64,000 nucleotides of DNA from Enoplolaimus lenunculus (Eukaryota > Nematoda > Enoplea > Enoplida > Thoracostomopsidae): positions 62,001 to 126,000 of the forward strand of contig JASANG010003891.1 in NCBI GenBank assembly GCA_030248215.1. Direction: 5' to 3'. The notes beneath the pieces were generated by a model. That model saw only the letters and a program-made list of their open reading frames with translations, did no database searches and was not told the DNA's origin. Within the stretch, counting starts at the first letter, position 1; the number at the start of each line of letters is the position of its first letter. Below, piece by piece: positions 50,101-62,100 of the stretch. Made by a program: the position numbers and the translations under genes.

Positions 50101-53100
50101 TATAGGGCCGTCCTTATACTGTTTCGGTGACATCACTTTTGCAGATATTATACTGTTTCGGTGACATCACTTTTGCAGATATTATACTGTTTCGGTGACA
50201 TCACTTTTGCAGATATTATAATGTTTCTGTGACATCACTTTTGCAGATATTATACTGTTTCGGTGACATCACTTTTGCAGATATTATACTGTTTCGGTGA
50301 TATCACTTTTGCAAATATTATACTGTTTCGGTGACATCACTTTTGCAGACATTATACTGTTTCGGTGACATCACTTTTGCAGGCATTATACTGTTTCGGT
50401 GACATCACTTTTGCAGACATTATACTGTTTCGGTGACATCACTTTTGCAGACATTATACTGTTTCGGTGACATCACTTTTGCAGGCATTATACTGTTTCG
50501 GTGACATCACTTTTGCAGATATATAAAAATAGTCTTAATTTTTTTCAGAACGATCGCGTTGCAATTCAGCAGGAACAGCGCGGACTCTACCTGGTGGTGG
50601 CTGTCAGTGTAAGGTACGAATTTGTATGTTTCGCAACTTATAAAAATTTCCCCTTAGGTCGTCCGTAGAGACTTATATTTTTTGACCGAAAGAAAGAATT
50701 GCAATTTATGTGCCAGTTCCATAACAAGCAAGCTATAGATGTGCTTTATATTAATGAGGTTCATGAATTTACAAACTTAACTGAACCATGAATAGTATGC
50801 TAGAAATGTTAGTATGCAATTCATTAAATCTGGTGACTGACTAAGTATTTGCTTAGCTTAAGTACGCTTTCTGACACGAAAAATTGTTTGAATAATTGCT
50901 GCGTAACGAATAACTTAAATATGAAGTTGTACATAGGTTGGGCTTCAGAAACCCAGCCAATGTGTATCTGCCACGGTGAATCTTTTCATTTCAAACAGGA
51001 CCACGTCACTGGCCATTTATGCGATAATTGTGTTCAAAATTCGTTCTGGTTGAACGAAGCCAACCCACACGGCTGCATTAAATGCTTTTGCTCAGGAGTG
51101 ACAAGATCGTGCGAAAGTTCGTTTTGGTATCGCTCTGAGGTAAGCATCGTCGATTTGCAAATCGCTCTGAGGTGAGCATCGTCGATTTGCAAATCGCTCT
51201 GAGGTAAGCATCGTCGATTTGCAAATCGCTCTGAGATAAGCATCGTCGATTTGCAAATCGCTCTGAGGTAAGCATCGTCGATTTGCAAATCGCTCTGAGG
51301 TAAGCACCGTCGATTTGCAAATCGCTCTGAGGTAAGCATCGTCGATTTGCAAATCGCTCTGAGGTAAGCATCGTCGATTTGCAAATCGCTCTGAGGTAAG
51401 CATCGTCGATTTGCAAATCGCTCTGAGGTAAGCATCGTCGATTTGCAAATCGCTCTGAGATAAGCATCGTCGATTTGCAAATCGCTCTGAGGTAAGCATC
51501 GTCAATTTGCAAATCGCTCTGAGGTAAGCATCGTCGATTTGCAAGTATATTTGCAGACGCAGGATTAGGATTTTGAAAAAGTGAGCGTCCAAGTTTATTT
51601 TAACGAAAAACTGTGTATAGTACAGACATATATTTATACAGATAAGAATAAAAGGCAAGCCAGTAGCCAGCTCACCTTACAAGGGAGCTGAAAATTTTTT
51701 ACCAGGGACAAACAATCAGTTGCGATGATTTAAGTTTCAAACTTTTCTACCGCAGCCAATGTTTTTCCGCGTGGGGACTACCCCCCACTGGTCCCCGTTT
51801 GGCTGTGGTCCCGACTGAACATCACACATGCATTTAGATTGTTGTGACAAACATTATGATCTCTTGTGGATATGCCACTGAAGTCTGTCTTGGCAAAAAA
51901 TCAGTATATGATTGTATTTCAAGTTTGAAAATCAAACTATACTTTTGTCAACGTTTTGACAATAATTTACTTCAAACTCAATGTTGTGATTCGAAAAATA
52001 TCGCAGTATTGTAATATTTGTACTCGATGTAATGTAGCGTTTGCTTGTCGTGGATGCAGATTGATCGTTGTTTTGCAAAGTTTAATTTTTGTATTGAAAA
52101 CTTTTATGAAATTAGCAATTGCTTGCATGGTGTGGAATGTAAATTGCACACATTGCACGTTTATGAGAGCGTCAAAGTTATAATTACATTTGTGGCTGTT
52201 ATATTTTCAAGGTTCGCTACAACGCGTCACCTGGAGACGAACGCAACACAAAGATCGTTGACCAACGTGACGGCGACCAAGGAACCAGTGGTGTCTCGAT
52301 CACTCGTCGAGGAGAACTGACCTATCGAGGCGATCGGTTCAGGTCTGCGACTGTATATTTGTCGACGCCTCAGGAGTTTCTTGGCAACAAGGTGAGTGTA
52401 TGTAAAACTTGATTTCACACCATGCGGGTAGCGGCACGTTTCGATATTCCCTATACATTACAACAACTGAAGTGTGGGCTAACTTTTTTACACTTTAAGC
52501 CGTGAAGCTCCACAATACACTACTATATATTGATACTCTCAGGAAAGTCTGATACCCTTTTGACTCCATCACTCACGGCATTTGAAGGGCGGCATTAAGC
52601 TGGATATGGCTTGCCAAACACCCGTACCAAACAATGAAGGACCAGTTCAAATTTCAATTGAAATACTTAAACTTCTGAAATTTGAAATTATGAACGAAAT
52701 ATTTTAGTAATACAGTTTTGAAAGCTCCAATGTTAACTATGGTTCCCACCTACTAAGCCAAAGCCTAAGCCTAACATAAGCCCTGTTCTAAGCCTAAGCC
52801 TAAACCTATCTCTAAGGCTAGCCGTAAGCCTAAACATAAGCGAAAACTTAACAGTCTCTAAATCATCCCCATCTTTTTCAGTGGCACTGGCCCGTTGAGT
52901 CGTCTTACCTTGCTAGGGGGATTAGATAGTTTTCAGGAGGGGCATACAAAGGTTGTCGTTGATTCACAAGCAAGATTGAAAATTTTCTGGTGGGGGGGGG
53001 CAAATTTTTTTCAGAAAGATTGAGCCCCCTTGCCCCCCCTTGGCTTCGAGCCCGAATGGGCAGGCCCGTATAATTAACATGAGCCGATTTAAGGTTGAAC

Positions 53101-56100
53101 TTTTACTTCAGATCACTGCTTACGGTGGAGAATTATCGTTCACTGTGACATTTAGCGGTCGTGGCAGACAAAATGATGATCCTTTAATTATTCTGAAAGG
53201 CAATGAAATTGAGCTGTGGTATCGGCCGCCAGCTCGAACGCTAACGCCAGACAGACCAAATAGAATCTCGGTGAAAATGTATGAAGTAAGTATGATGGAC
53301 GTTTGGAGTCAAACGTTAGCACAGCCACGCTGTTAACAAGAATGGATGAGTTGTCAATCGACGATCGTTGAAAAGTATAAAGGATCCATTAATGCCGCTG
53401 AAAATCCAATTCCGGAAACGGACGCTGCTGACTGAAAATGCCATAATCGGATACTAAAATATATTGTTTTAATCAACGATCTGCCTGGAGCAATAGATTT
53501 TAAAGTCTGTAAAGTTTGTTTTGTCTTTTGTAAATTTTGCATAAAAATAGTGAAGACCTAAAGATCGGGAACGAATTTTGTTCGAATATTTTTGCTCGTT
53601 TTTGCAAAAAGTTTATGTCGTACGAGTTTCGAAAACAAATCATAGTTGGTCACAAATCCATAACGCATTTCTAATCACCTCTCCACAACAAATCGGCCAC
53701 AATATTTTGCAGAAAACTTATGGATAACGAATTCGCCATGGTTGAACCTCTTAAATAATCGCTCGTGTCTAAAATTGACCGTTTGTGTACAACGGATTCG
53801 TTTGCTGTTTAATGCGGTTTGTAAACTTTGCAGACGTCGTTCGCTCGCCAGGACGGTCAGCCGTGTACTCGTGAACATCTGTTGATGACACTGGTTGACT
53901 TGAAATCGTTGCTAATTAAATTGACTTATACCGATGACCAATCGTCTGCAACGTAAGTATGATAAGAGGAACCCATGTTATAGGGATCTGACCACTTTCA
54001 GACACAGGGACATAGAGAGTGTGAAGTTTAGGCTTAGGCGAAGCATTAGGATTAGGGTCTTACTTAAGATTAGGCGTCGGTTTAGGCTAGGTTTATGCTT
54101 AGGCTTACAAGGCAAACTTCAATTGTTTGGGCCAAGAGAAATATGGCCAGGTATTTAATACTGAGCATGGGTTTCTTATCGCGTTAAAAATCTATTTCTT
54201 CAAAAATTTGAATCTGGCTGTTGAATGATCACGGTACGTCCCAGGACGCTGAAATATGCAAAAAAAATTACAATCAGTTTTGGGCGAATGTCGATAAGAA
54301 GGAAGAATAACCCGACAGAGTTGTACAATTTCGGCTCAAGTTGAAATCGTACTTAAGTCATTTGTCGAGTTTATTCGAACTGTTGCTTCGTTTTAGAATT
54401 AGCGATTTACGAATGGAAACTGCACTCGACAATCGTGATTTGCGATCTCAACGCGCATGGGCGGTAGAATCTTGCCGTTGTCCTGAGGGCTATATTGGAC
54501 TATCATGTGAGGTAGCTAAAGTTTAACTGTATGTACACTGCAAATTCCAGCGAGTTGATTAACCAGCTGAGAAAGAGAATTAGTTACTCCTGGGTGTTTT
54601 TTTAATAAATATCAGTAAACATTAACTCCATCGGAACTGATTTAATTACGGGTGAGTTGATTCTCAGTTCTCAAAGACCTAAATCAGGCTTAATCGTTCA
54701 ACTCATTCTGAATTAAAATCAATTCACGTGAAGTGTATTCACTCAATAGGATTGCACAAAGTATTAAAATTGGCTGTTACCCGCTCGTAAAAACAAATGC
54801 AACTTTTGTGCGTTCCTAGGAATTTACGAGTTAGTGACTCTGAGTTATAATATATAAGTGTGTCAAGCAAACATATATTAATTCGCATTGTGGGCACGGC
54901 CTACCTATTGCGAGCGTCACACCAGGATTTTATTTCGAGAAGAAATAAGTTTTGTAGGGACGTGCCGATACCAAAATTATTGCCGATGCCGAAGCCGATT
55001 GTTCTTTTGAAATTTGCCGATGTCGAATCGATGCCGATTCCAATTTTAGCACACCATTCTTAATAAGCAGATAGAATACTATATTACATTATTATACGAA
55101 TGTTGAAATCCTAACCATCATAAACGATCAAAGAACCGGCCATTTTTTGCAGTGCCGATGCCGATACTCACGAAAAGCGCCGATTATTACCGATGCCGAT
55201 ACCGATGCCGATTAAGCGGCACATCCTAGTTCTAGGTGAAAAACTATGACCTCTAAATTTAGTTACGTTATTCAAAGGCCTAATTACAGTGCCTTTTTTC
55301 TTGTGTATTCAGAAATTTCAGGAGGAAATACGTAACTTTATTGCCTCGCTTGCATACGCCCCTGCTTCGTCTCTCGCTATACCACTAGTTCAGCGTTCAC
55401 ACTTGCGAAATTTTAAGCAAAATTAACTTTGCAAGACGGAATATGGTAAAATTATAACAAATCTTATTATATGACTTACACTTAACGTTAACGGTATTTC
55501 GAGTTTGGTAAATCGTTTCAAGTAATGATATTGCGAGATATTTAGTATACAAATAGGGTTCATAAGCTCAACTATGTGTAGCCTTTATCACCAGCTAGCG
55601 ATAGGCATTGTAATTTAAGAACCTGTGAGTAATGACGTTAGGATCACAAGATCGCACCGTTTTTTTGTTCGGACAGCAATTTCTGACAGATTAAATGTGT
55701 AACACAGAGAATACGCCTGCTTAAATAAGAGATGTGCAAATTAAAATACCTTCGACGAATCATATTATTTTAACAGGATTGTGCCCCTGGATTCCAACGT
55801 AGCGGTGGCGGTCTGTATTTGGGCAATTGCGTCAGAGGTTTGTTAAAATATTATGAATATTAAGTAATATAACTCAGCCTTAAGCAATTGATTTTAATAA
55901 TTAAAGATTCAATTTGAAAGTTTTCACTGTTTTAAAGTTGAATTTCTGGAACATAAAGACATTTTTGACGATGACACTTAATATCAAGTAGGATTTGCCT
56001 GTTACCTACGAAAAACAATGGTATTGTGCGTTTCTGGTAGATTGTGAAGCAGCACTTTGATCGAGAGGCAATCAAAGCTGAACCGTTTTTGTCGGACTGT

Positions 56101-59100
56101 TCGACTAATGCAACTACCACAATAACATGCGAACCCCAGGTGACTTTTGAGGGGTAGTGTCATGGACTGTGAAGTGCTTCAGTATCCTGGACGCTGAAGC
56201 CAACCAAAAAAGCTTCAGTGTCCAGGAAACTGAAGCTTTTTGGCTTTAGTGTCCCGGATGCTGAAGACTTTGTTTGTGTCCACGACACTACTCGCTCAAA
56301 TGTCAACTGGTGTACGCATGTTATTGTGGAAGTTGCACAAATGTCAGGAGTATAGCCAGAATTTCATTTATTAGGTGAATTTCTGGGGAATATATGTTAT
56401 ATATCTCCTTTGCGCAAGCGTTGTCACATGCCCGTAGCCAAGAGGCGGCAGGGGAGGCTCAGTCCCCTTGGTAAATTTTGTGCCCAGCGCTAGAAACTTT
56501 TCAACCTTGCTTGTAAAACTTATTGAAAACCCTTGAATGCTCCTCCTGAAAAATTTTTTTAGCCCCTTCCAGCAAGGTGAGCTGGCTACGGGCCTGCGCT
56601 GTCAGCGGATCTACTGCGTAAGACAATTTCATAATCTTTACCGACTCAGAGACCTATTCAGAGGTGTTCATTGGGTGCCCACGAGACCACCTTTGTATAA
56701 ACCACGTTGGTTTGCATCAGTCGAGCGCCCGCACCAAAGTATCGTGTTCTCTACATCTGCTTGTCATCGAGTTTGTTCGTTTCTCATGTTCTCGTAACTA
56801 ATGTTTCCTGTGTTTTTATTCAAAGCGTTCAATGATTTTCAACCTCTGTGAACCCCCGTCTTAATTTTTTTCTGGATCCGCCCCTGAAATATATTAAAAA
56901 ATACTGTTTTAGCTCCGGCTCGCGAATGTGATCCATATGGAACGCTGCGTACCGAACCAGATGGACGATGTATTTGTAAGGTAATGGCGCTGTTCACACT
57001 TTTTATCAACATGATAACACCCGGGGAATAAGAGATGTCAGGGCCGTACGATGACATATAAATGGAGAGTACGTTATTCATATAAGTTGATCAGTACTAT
57101 TTTTATAAGTTATAAAATTTCATTCAAAGGCCACAAAACCAAGATTTTTTGATTTCTCGCTGAATCACCCGTGTTACTTGTAACAAGGTAAACGCTACAG
57201 GAGAAAGTTGTTCATTTTCAGAAGGGCAGTGCTCCTAAAAATTTTCACAAATAGTTGGTGTTGATTTTTGATACTTTCAAACGATAAACTAATATTAGAT
57301 TTTTCACATTTTATAATTTTACGTTTTTTAGAAAAATGTACAAGGGGATCGCTGTCATCTTTGCACACCGCCGACATTTTTTCTGGACGGTCGAAATCCG
57401 CACGGATGTATCGATTGTTTTTGTTCCGGAGTCGCACGAACATGCGAGTCATCAGATTATTACAGGATACAGGTATGAAATCTTGTATGGAGTGTAATCT
57501 GTTTCTATTTTGGCTTGCGCAAAAAATCAGCGTGACGCTGCTGCATCGAGGTGGTAGTGTTTTCAGCGGTTATGTTGCTGGGTTGAACGAATACGCAAAA
57601 AATGTCTTGAAATTTCAAGGCCGTTAAATTCTTAAATTTTCCAGACTGAATTGTTTTAATATCGAACAATGATAGTCATAATTAAACTCACACAACTTTA
57701 TAAGTTTCGACACGTCATCTTCCGTTCACTACAGACGGCATACGTCCTTGTTGAACAACAATCGCACCATATCTAGTAAAACTGAGCAACTCTTCGCTAT
57801 TTGAGTGTAACCTGTGTCCGTATTCTCAAATGTATGCAGCACCTATCAACAATATGTTTTAAATTTGACTATCTGGTGCAATTGCAAAATTTCTACTTGA
57901 CACACAATAGGAACAATTCAAATGCAAAAAAATGTGCTGAATTTCGAATCTCACCACTCTTTAACGTTGTCTTTAAATTTTTTTCAGGTCAAACACAACT
58001 TTGGCCGTGACGGTATTGCAGATCTAAAAGTTCGAACCAAGGATATGGCAGCACCGTTTCGACCTCGCGCTCAGCCTCGTCTCGAACGCGATCGTGTTGT
58101 GTTCGATGATTTTAGCGATTCAAGAGGCAAAACGCTGTATTGGGAGATGCCGAGCAAGTTTTTGGGGAATCGAGTAAGTCGTAAACTATCGCTGACGTGG
58201 GCAAGATTTTATTTTTGGTTTGTAAGTATAATATCATAAAAAACCTTTTCATTACTACGAGTTAGCGAAACTGATACCAACTGTAGTACTTAAGTTTTTG
58301 GTGGATTATAAATTATAATATTTTAGTTTGCATCATTTTTAAACAATGGTTGAGTTTCTGATATGTTACTTAGGTATGAACGTTTAAATATGTGCAGTCT
58401 TGGCAATTATTAAACCAATTCATTGTTTGTCAAAGCGTATAAAGTAAATATATGATACCGTAAAGTAGTGGACGCAGACAGAAGGCGACGTACAGCGACG
58501 GAGGGTGACGTACGACTACGGAAGGCGATGGACGCCGCTACACGACAAGTATAGTGCCAGCCTGATAGTCGTTGATACTAATATGAGATATTTGAGATTG
58601 TAAAGTCGTGTGGTATTTATTCAATATAATTCATGTTTCCATGTCATAACGCAAGCCGAAGATAACCTTTCAGAAACCCAGCCATTAACAACAAGCGCTA
58701 CTGCGAAAATGCTGTATTTGGGAAATCGGAGGTCAATCTTTTACAGAGAAATTCAGATATAACGCAATAAAGTAGCAGTAGTCGTTATTCTCGTTTCAGG
58801 TGACAGCCTATGGTGGCGGCCTCAAGTATAACGTTCGATTCACTGGAGATGGTGCCGAAAACCGAGAGCCAGATATTGTTATTCGAGTAATTCGCATTAT
58901 GATTTTGTGATTTATTTAATTTTGCTGAACTGTTCGTGCTCTATTTTTGTATTGAACTGGCAATTTTAAAATTAATTACTGTATAACTGGCTGATTGTTG
59001 TGCGATGATGTCATGCGGAAAGTCACACACGATGACGTACGATGCTGGACCGCGTTAGAATAGTCAAAAATAATAATACCACCCTTAGGCATCCGGCAAT

Positions 59101-62100
59101 TTGAGTGTAATTCTTATGTAAAATTGGTTACTGCAAATTAACTGAAGAATTTTAAATGAATTCGATTCATACAGTATCTAACGGCATGCATGGATATTCT
59201 CGTTTGATTTATTGAGATACACTTATACGGTACGCACAAGAGTGTAGTTTAGGGATTTCAGGGTGCAAAGCCGCTTTGGAATTGTCGTCAAGAAGGTTTT
59301 AGGCAACTTTTTAGCTGATATATCACAACAAACCTTTCCGAAATTTTTATAGAGCATAACTTTTGTGCAAAATACTATCCACGTCCATTCAAAACCACAA
59401 CACTAAAACTATGCATCAGCTGGTTTTTGTTTGTTATAATTTAACAAGGTATTTATATTTTTCAAAGGACCAAAAATGAATTCCATGGAATTATTCAAAT
59501 AAAAAGTTTGACTCAATTGATATAAGTTTCAAGACGCTACGTGCTTGTTAATAAAATAATTGCAAATTGCAATCTGCGATTGTTATAGGGCAACAATCAC
59601 GTACTGTACTATTACGAGTTTAGTGGAATTCAACCTGATATGAACGAACCAGAAACTGTTAATATGGTTGAGGTAATTTTTTAAGGCAAATGATGCGACC
59701 TGCAACATTCAATTTGAATTATAGTTTTGTAATTATGCAATTTTTGAATCTACGATAATTCATCGCCCGACAACTCGTAACCCGACATTTTGTCGACCCC
59801 GACAACTTATAGCCCCAACTTCTTGTCGACGCTAAAACTTGTCACCGCGATAACGTATCGGACCGACCCGAGTTGGTGTACCATTAGCTGGGGTAACCAG
59901 TCGAAGAGTTGTCAGGTCGACGAGATGTTTGGCTAAAAGTCGTCGGTCGACAAACTGTTGTGATACCGTGATTTTCACTGAAGAGGCTGATTTCTGCTTT
60001 ATCAGCTTCAGAATAATTCGTCTTTAAACAAACTTCGATTATACAAAGATTATAACTTTTAAAACGGTGCCACTGAACTCTGATAGGGACATTGTCAAGT
60101 AGAGAAATAATTACAGCATGTCTTTATTACAAAATCGACTTTAGAGCGCTTGGCGACAACCTGATGGTAATCTAGCGAGCAGACCCCAACTGATGATGGC
60201 ATTATCAGATTTGGACACTGTCCTAATCAAAATGAACTATCGCGAAGATATGAGAATTGCATCGTAAGTATGATGATTTATTGTTTCCGTCATCTAAATC
60301 CTCGTTCACGCGTGCAAGTTTTTGCAGCGAGAACTCACAGATGCAACTTGCACGAAATACTTGCATCTGCAAGTGTTTTTAAAGTAACATTCCGATTGAC
60401 CAATCAAACTGCAGGTGCAAGAAATTCAAGCGACTTGAAGCAGCATTCACAGGTGCGAATTAAATTAAGTAGTATGAATTTCATTGAATAATTTGCAGCT
60501 GCAAGAACCGCAACGCAGCTTCGTGACCCAACTTGAGCGTGCATGTTGCACGTGCAAGTTTTTGCTGCAAAAACTTGCATGTGTGAATAGGGCTTGCTGA
60601 AAGAACCTCAACGCAGCTTCGTGACCAAACTTGCGCGTGCAAGTTGCACGTGAGTGCCAATTTTCGGGGGGGGCGGGGTACTACCGATTTTACCATTTTA
60701 TTACGAAAATTTTTTTGACGGAATTGCGTACGAGTCTTGGTTCCCTCTGGATCCACTGATCCACTAGTGCTGATAGAGTTTTGATGATAGAATATTTTGA
60801 CGCGATTTGTTTCTTTTGTTTACAGAATCCAGCAAGTATCGCTCGATATATCAAAAGCTGGCCGAACTGATCAAGAACGTGCGTTAGCCGTTGAATACTG
60901 CGACTGCCCGCATGAGTATATTGGTTCTTCGTGTGAGGTAAACTGATTTAAACAAGCCAGCTTAGTGAACAGAGTCTCTTGCAAGCCGAAGCCTCCAACC
61001 CTGCATGACACAACGTTCTCGCCGACGTTAGTAGGTTAAAAATTTACACTACGTACATCAATAGGCGTGTTTGAACCTTGGATTATGTTAAGCATCAGCA
61101 GTAAAGATTGCTGTAGAATTTGGCTTTCGTCGTCGTAGTTGCCTTTCTATTTATGGTTTACATTGCAGAGAAGATCGGGCGAAATTTATAGATAATGCAG
61201 GGCTCAGACAGTTTTTGGTTGCGCCTCCAAACACGCTACTGTAGTGACCCGAATAATAGGGAGCAATATGAGGAAGGTGTCCCTATTTTGAGCTCCAATC
61301 TATAGGAAGGAACCTATATGTCTAACTAGAGTCCGTTAGTGGATACTTTATAGGATCGTAGTTAAAGGCCATAAAAGAATTAACTGCAGAAGAATGGCTT
61401 AGACTGCTCAACTGTAACAGACACCCATAAAAAAGCAGGAACTTTATTGAATTTAATACAACGATAGCATACATGGCAATCAACACAAATGCTTCGGAGC
61501 ACGTCAGTTCTGTGCAAAAGAAAGAATATAAAAGAAAGGTGTTGGGTCCAACTAACATTAGGGCAGTGATTTAAATATAAATAACAGTCCGTAACAGAAT
61601 ATTGGATCATATCCGTGTTATGAATCGACTGTTTTGGGTAATTTTTCAGGATTGCGCTCCTGGCTATCGACGAAACCAACGTGGGAATCAATATCTCGGG
61701 ACATGTGTTCCTGATAACGCAATAGTTCAGTGTCAATGCAACGGACATTCGGAGAACTGCGATCAAATTACAGGCCAATGTTATGTAAGATTTTTCAGTT
61801 TTCTATCGGATGTTGTTTTCACGAGTATTCCTTAACCCGAAAAAAGCAGTTGGTTTCAGTATAACCAGTAAATCTCGCATAATTCCTTCCATCATCACGG
61901 ATTATGATGAAGCTTATAGGCGGTAGGCAAGGAAAAACAGGGATTGCATTCTGAGATTACCGCAAAAAAGAAAAATATCCAGTGTAGTAATAAAACACAC
62001 CCTAGTGTGTGTTGACGTTTAAGGAATAATTACTCAGATCATAAGCGTTTGTTGCTTTCACGTTTCTCTTGTTTCTTCTAATTATGACATTGTGAACTCC

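Larger units (their letters stand above)
47897..50548. other. Introns 47897-48803 and 48893-50548
   Basis: The first begins with a family F piece (GGGGTGTC motifs at 47927-47980). The second holds the foldback element, a family D copy and the 34-bp array. Nothing is recognised in 49470-50000. Confidence 0.65.
50614..53833. other. Introns 50614-50998, 51140-52211, 52392-53111 and 53286-53833
   Basis: The first and last hold nothing recognisable. The second starts with the 32-bp donor array and a family A copy. The third holds a TTAGGC tract and a family A copy. Confidence 0.65.
53953..57331. other. Introns 53953-54396, 54512-55776, 55838-56912 and 56981-57331
   Basis: A TTAGGC-type tract at 54025-54112, the GCCGAT-rich element, the palindrome, a family A copy, and a family C-like end (TTCTGGATCCGCCCCTG near 56870). 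Nothing is recognised in 55235-55770 or 56981-57331. Confidence 0.65.
57473..61649. other. Introns within and after laminin IVA-2
   Basis: 57473-57987 holds nothing. 58174-58799 has a family D copy. 58887-59588 has a diverged family D piece near 58995-59092 ending TACCACCCTTA. 59673-60144, 60264-60825 and 60938-61649 hold the GTCGAC repeat, family G and a family B copy. Confidence 0.6.

Noticed and set aside
50849-51175. Reading the laminin EGF exon as starting at 50849
   Set aside because: The residues before 50999 do not fit the LE repeat, while the acceptor TTTCAAACAG at 50998 restores exact alignment with the module 2 exon of identical length.
52045-52320. Longer + strand frame extending upstream of laminin IVA-1
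   Set aside because: It overlaps the exon at 52212 in a different frame; the laminin IVA frame has the diagnostic motif and correct phases.
61380-61778. 132-codon - strand frame
   Set aside because: It is antisense to a real laminin EGF exon and a family B transposon.
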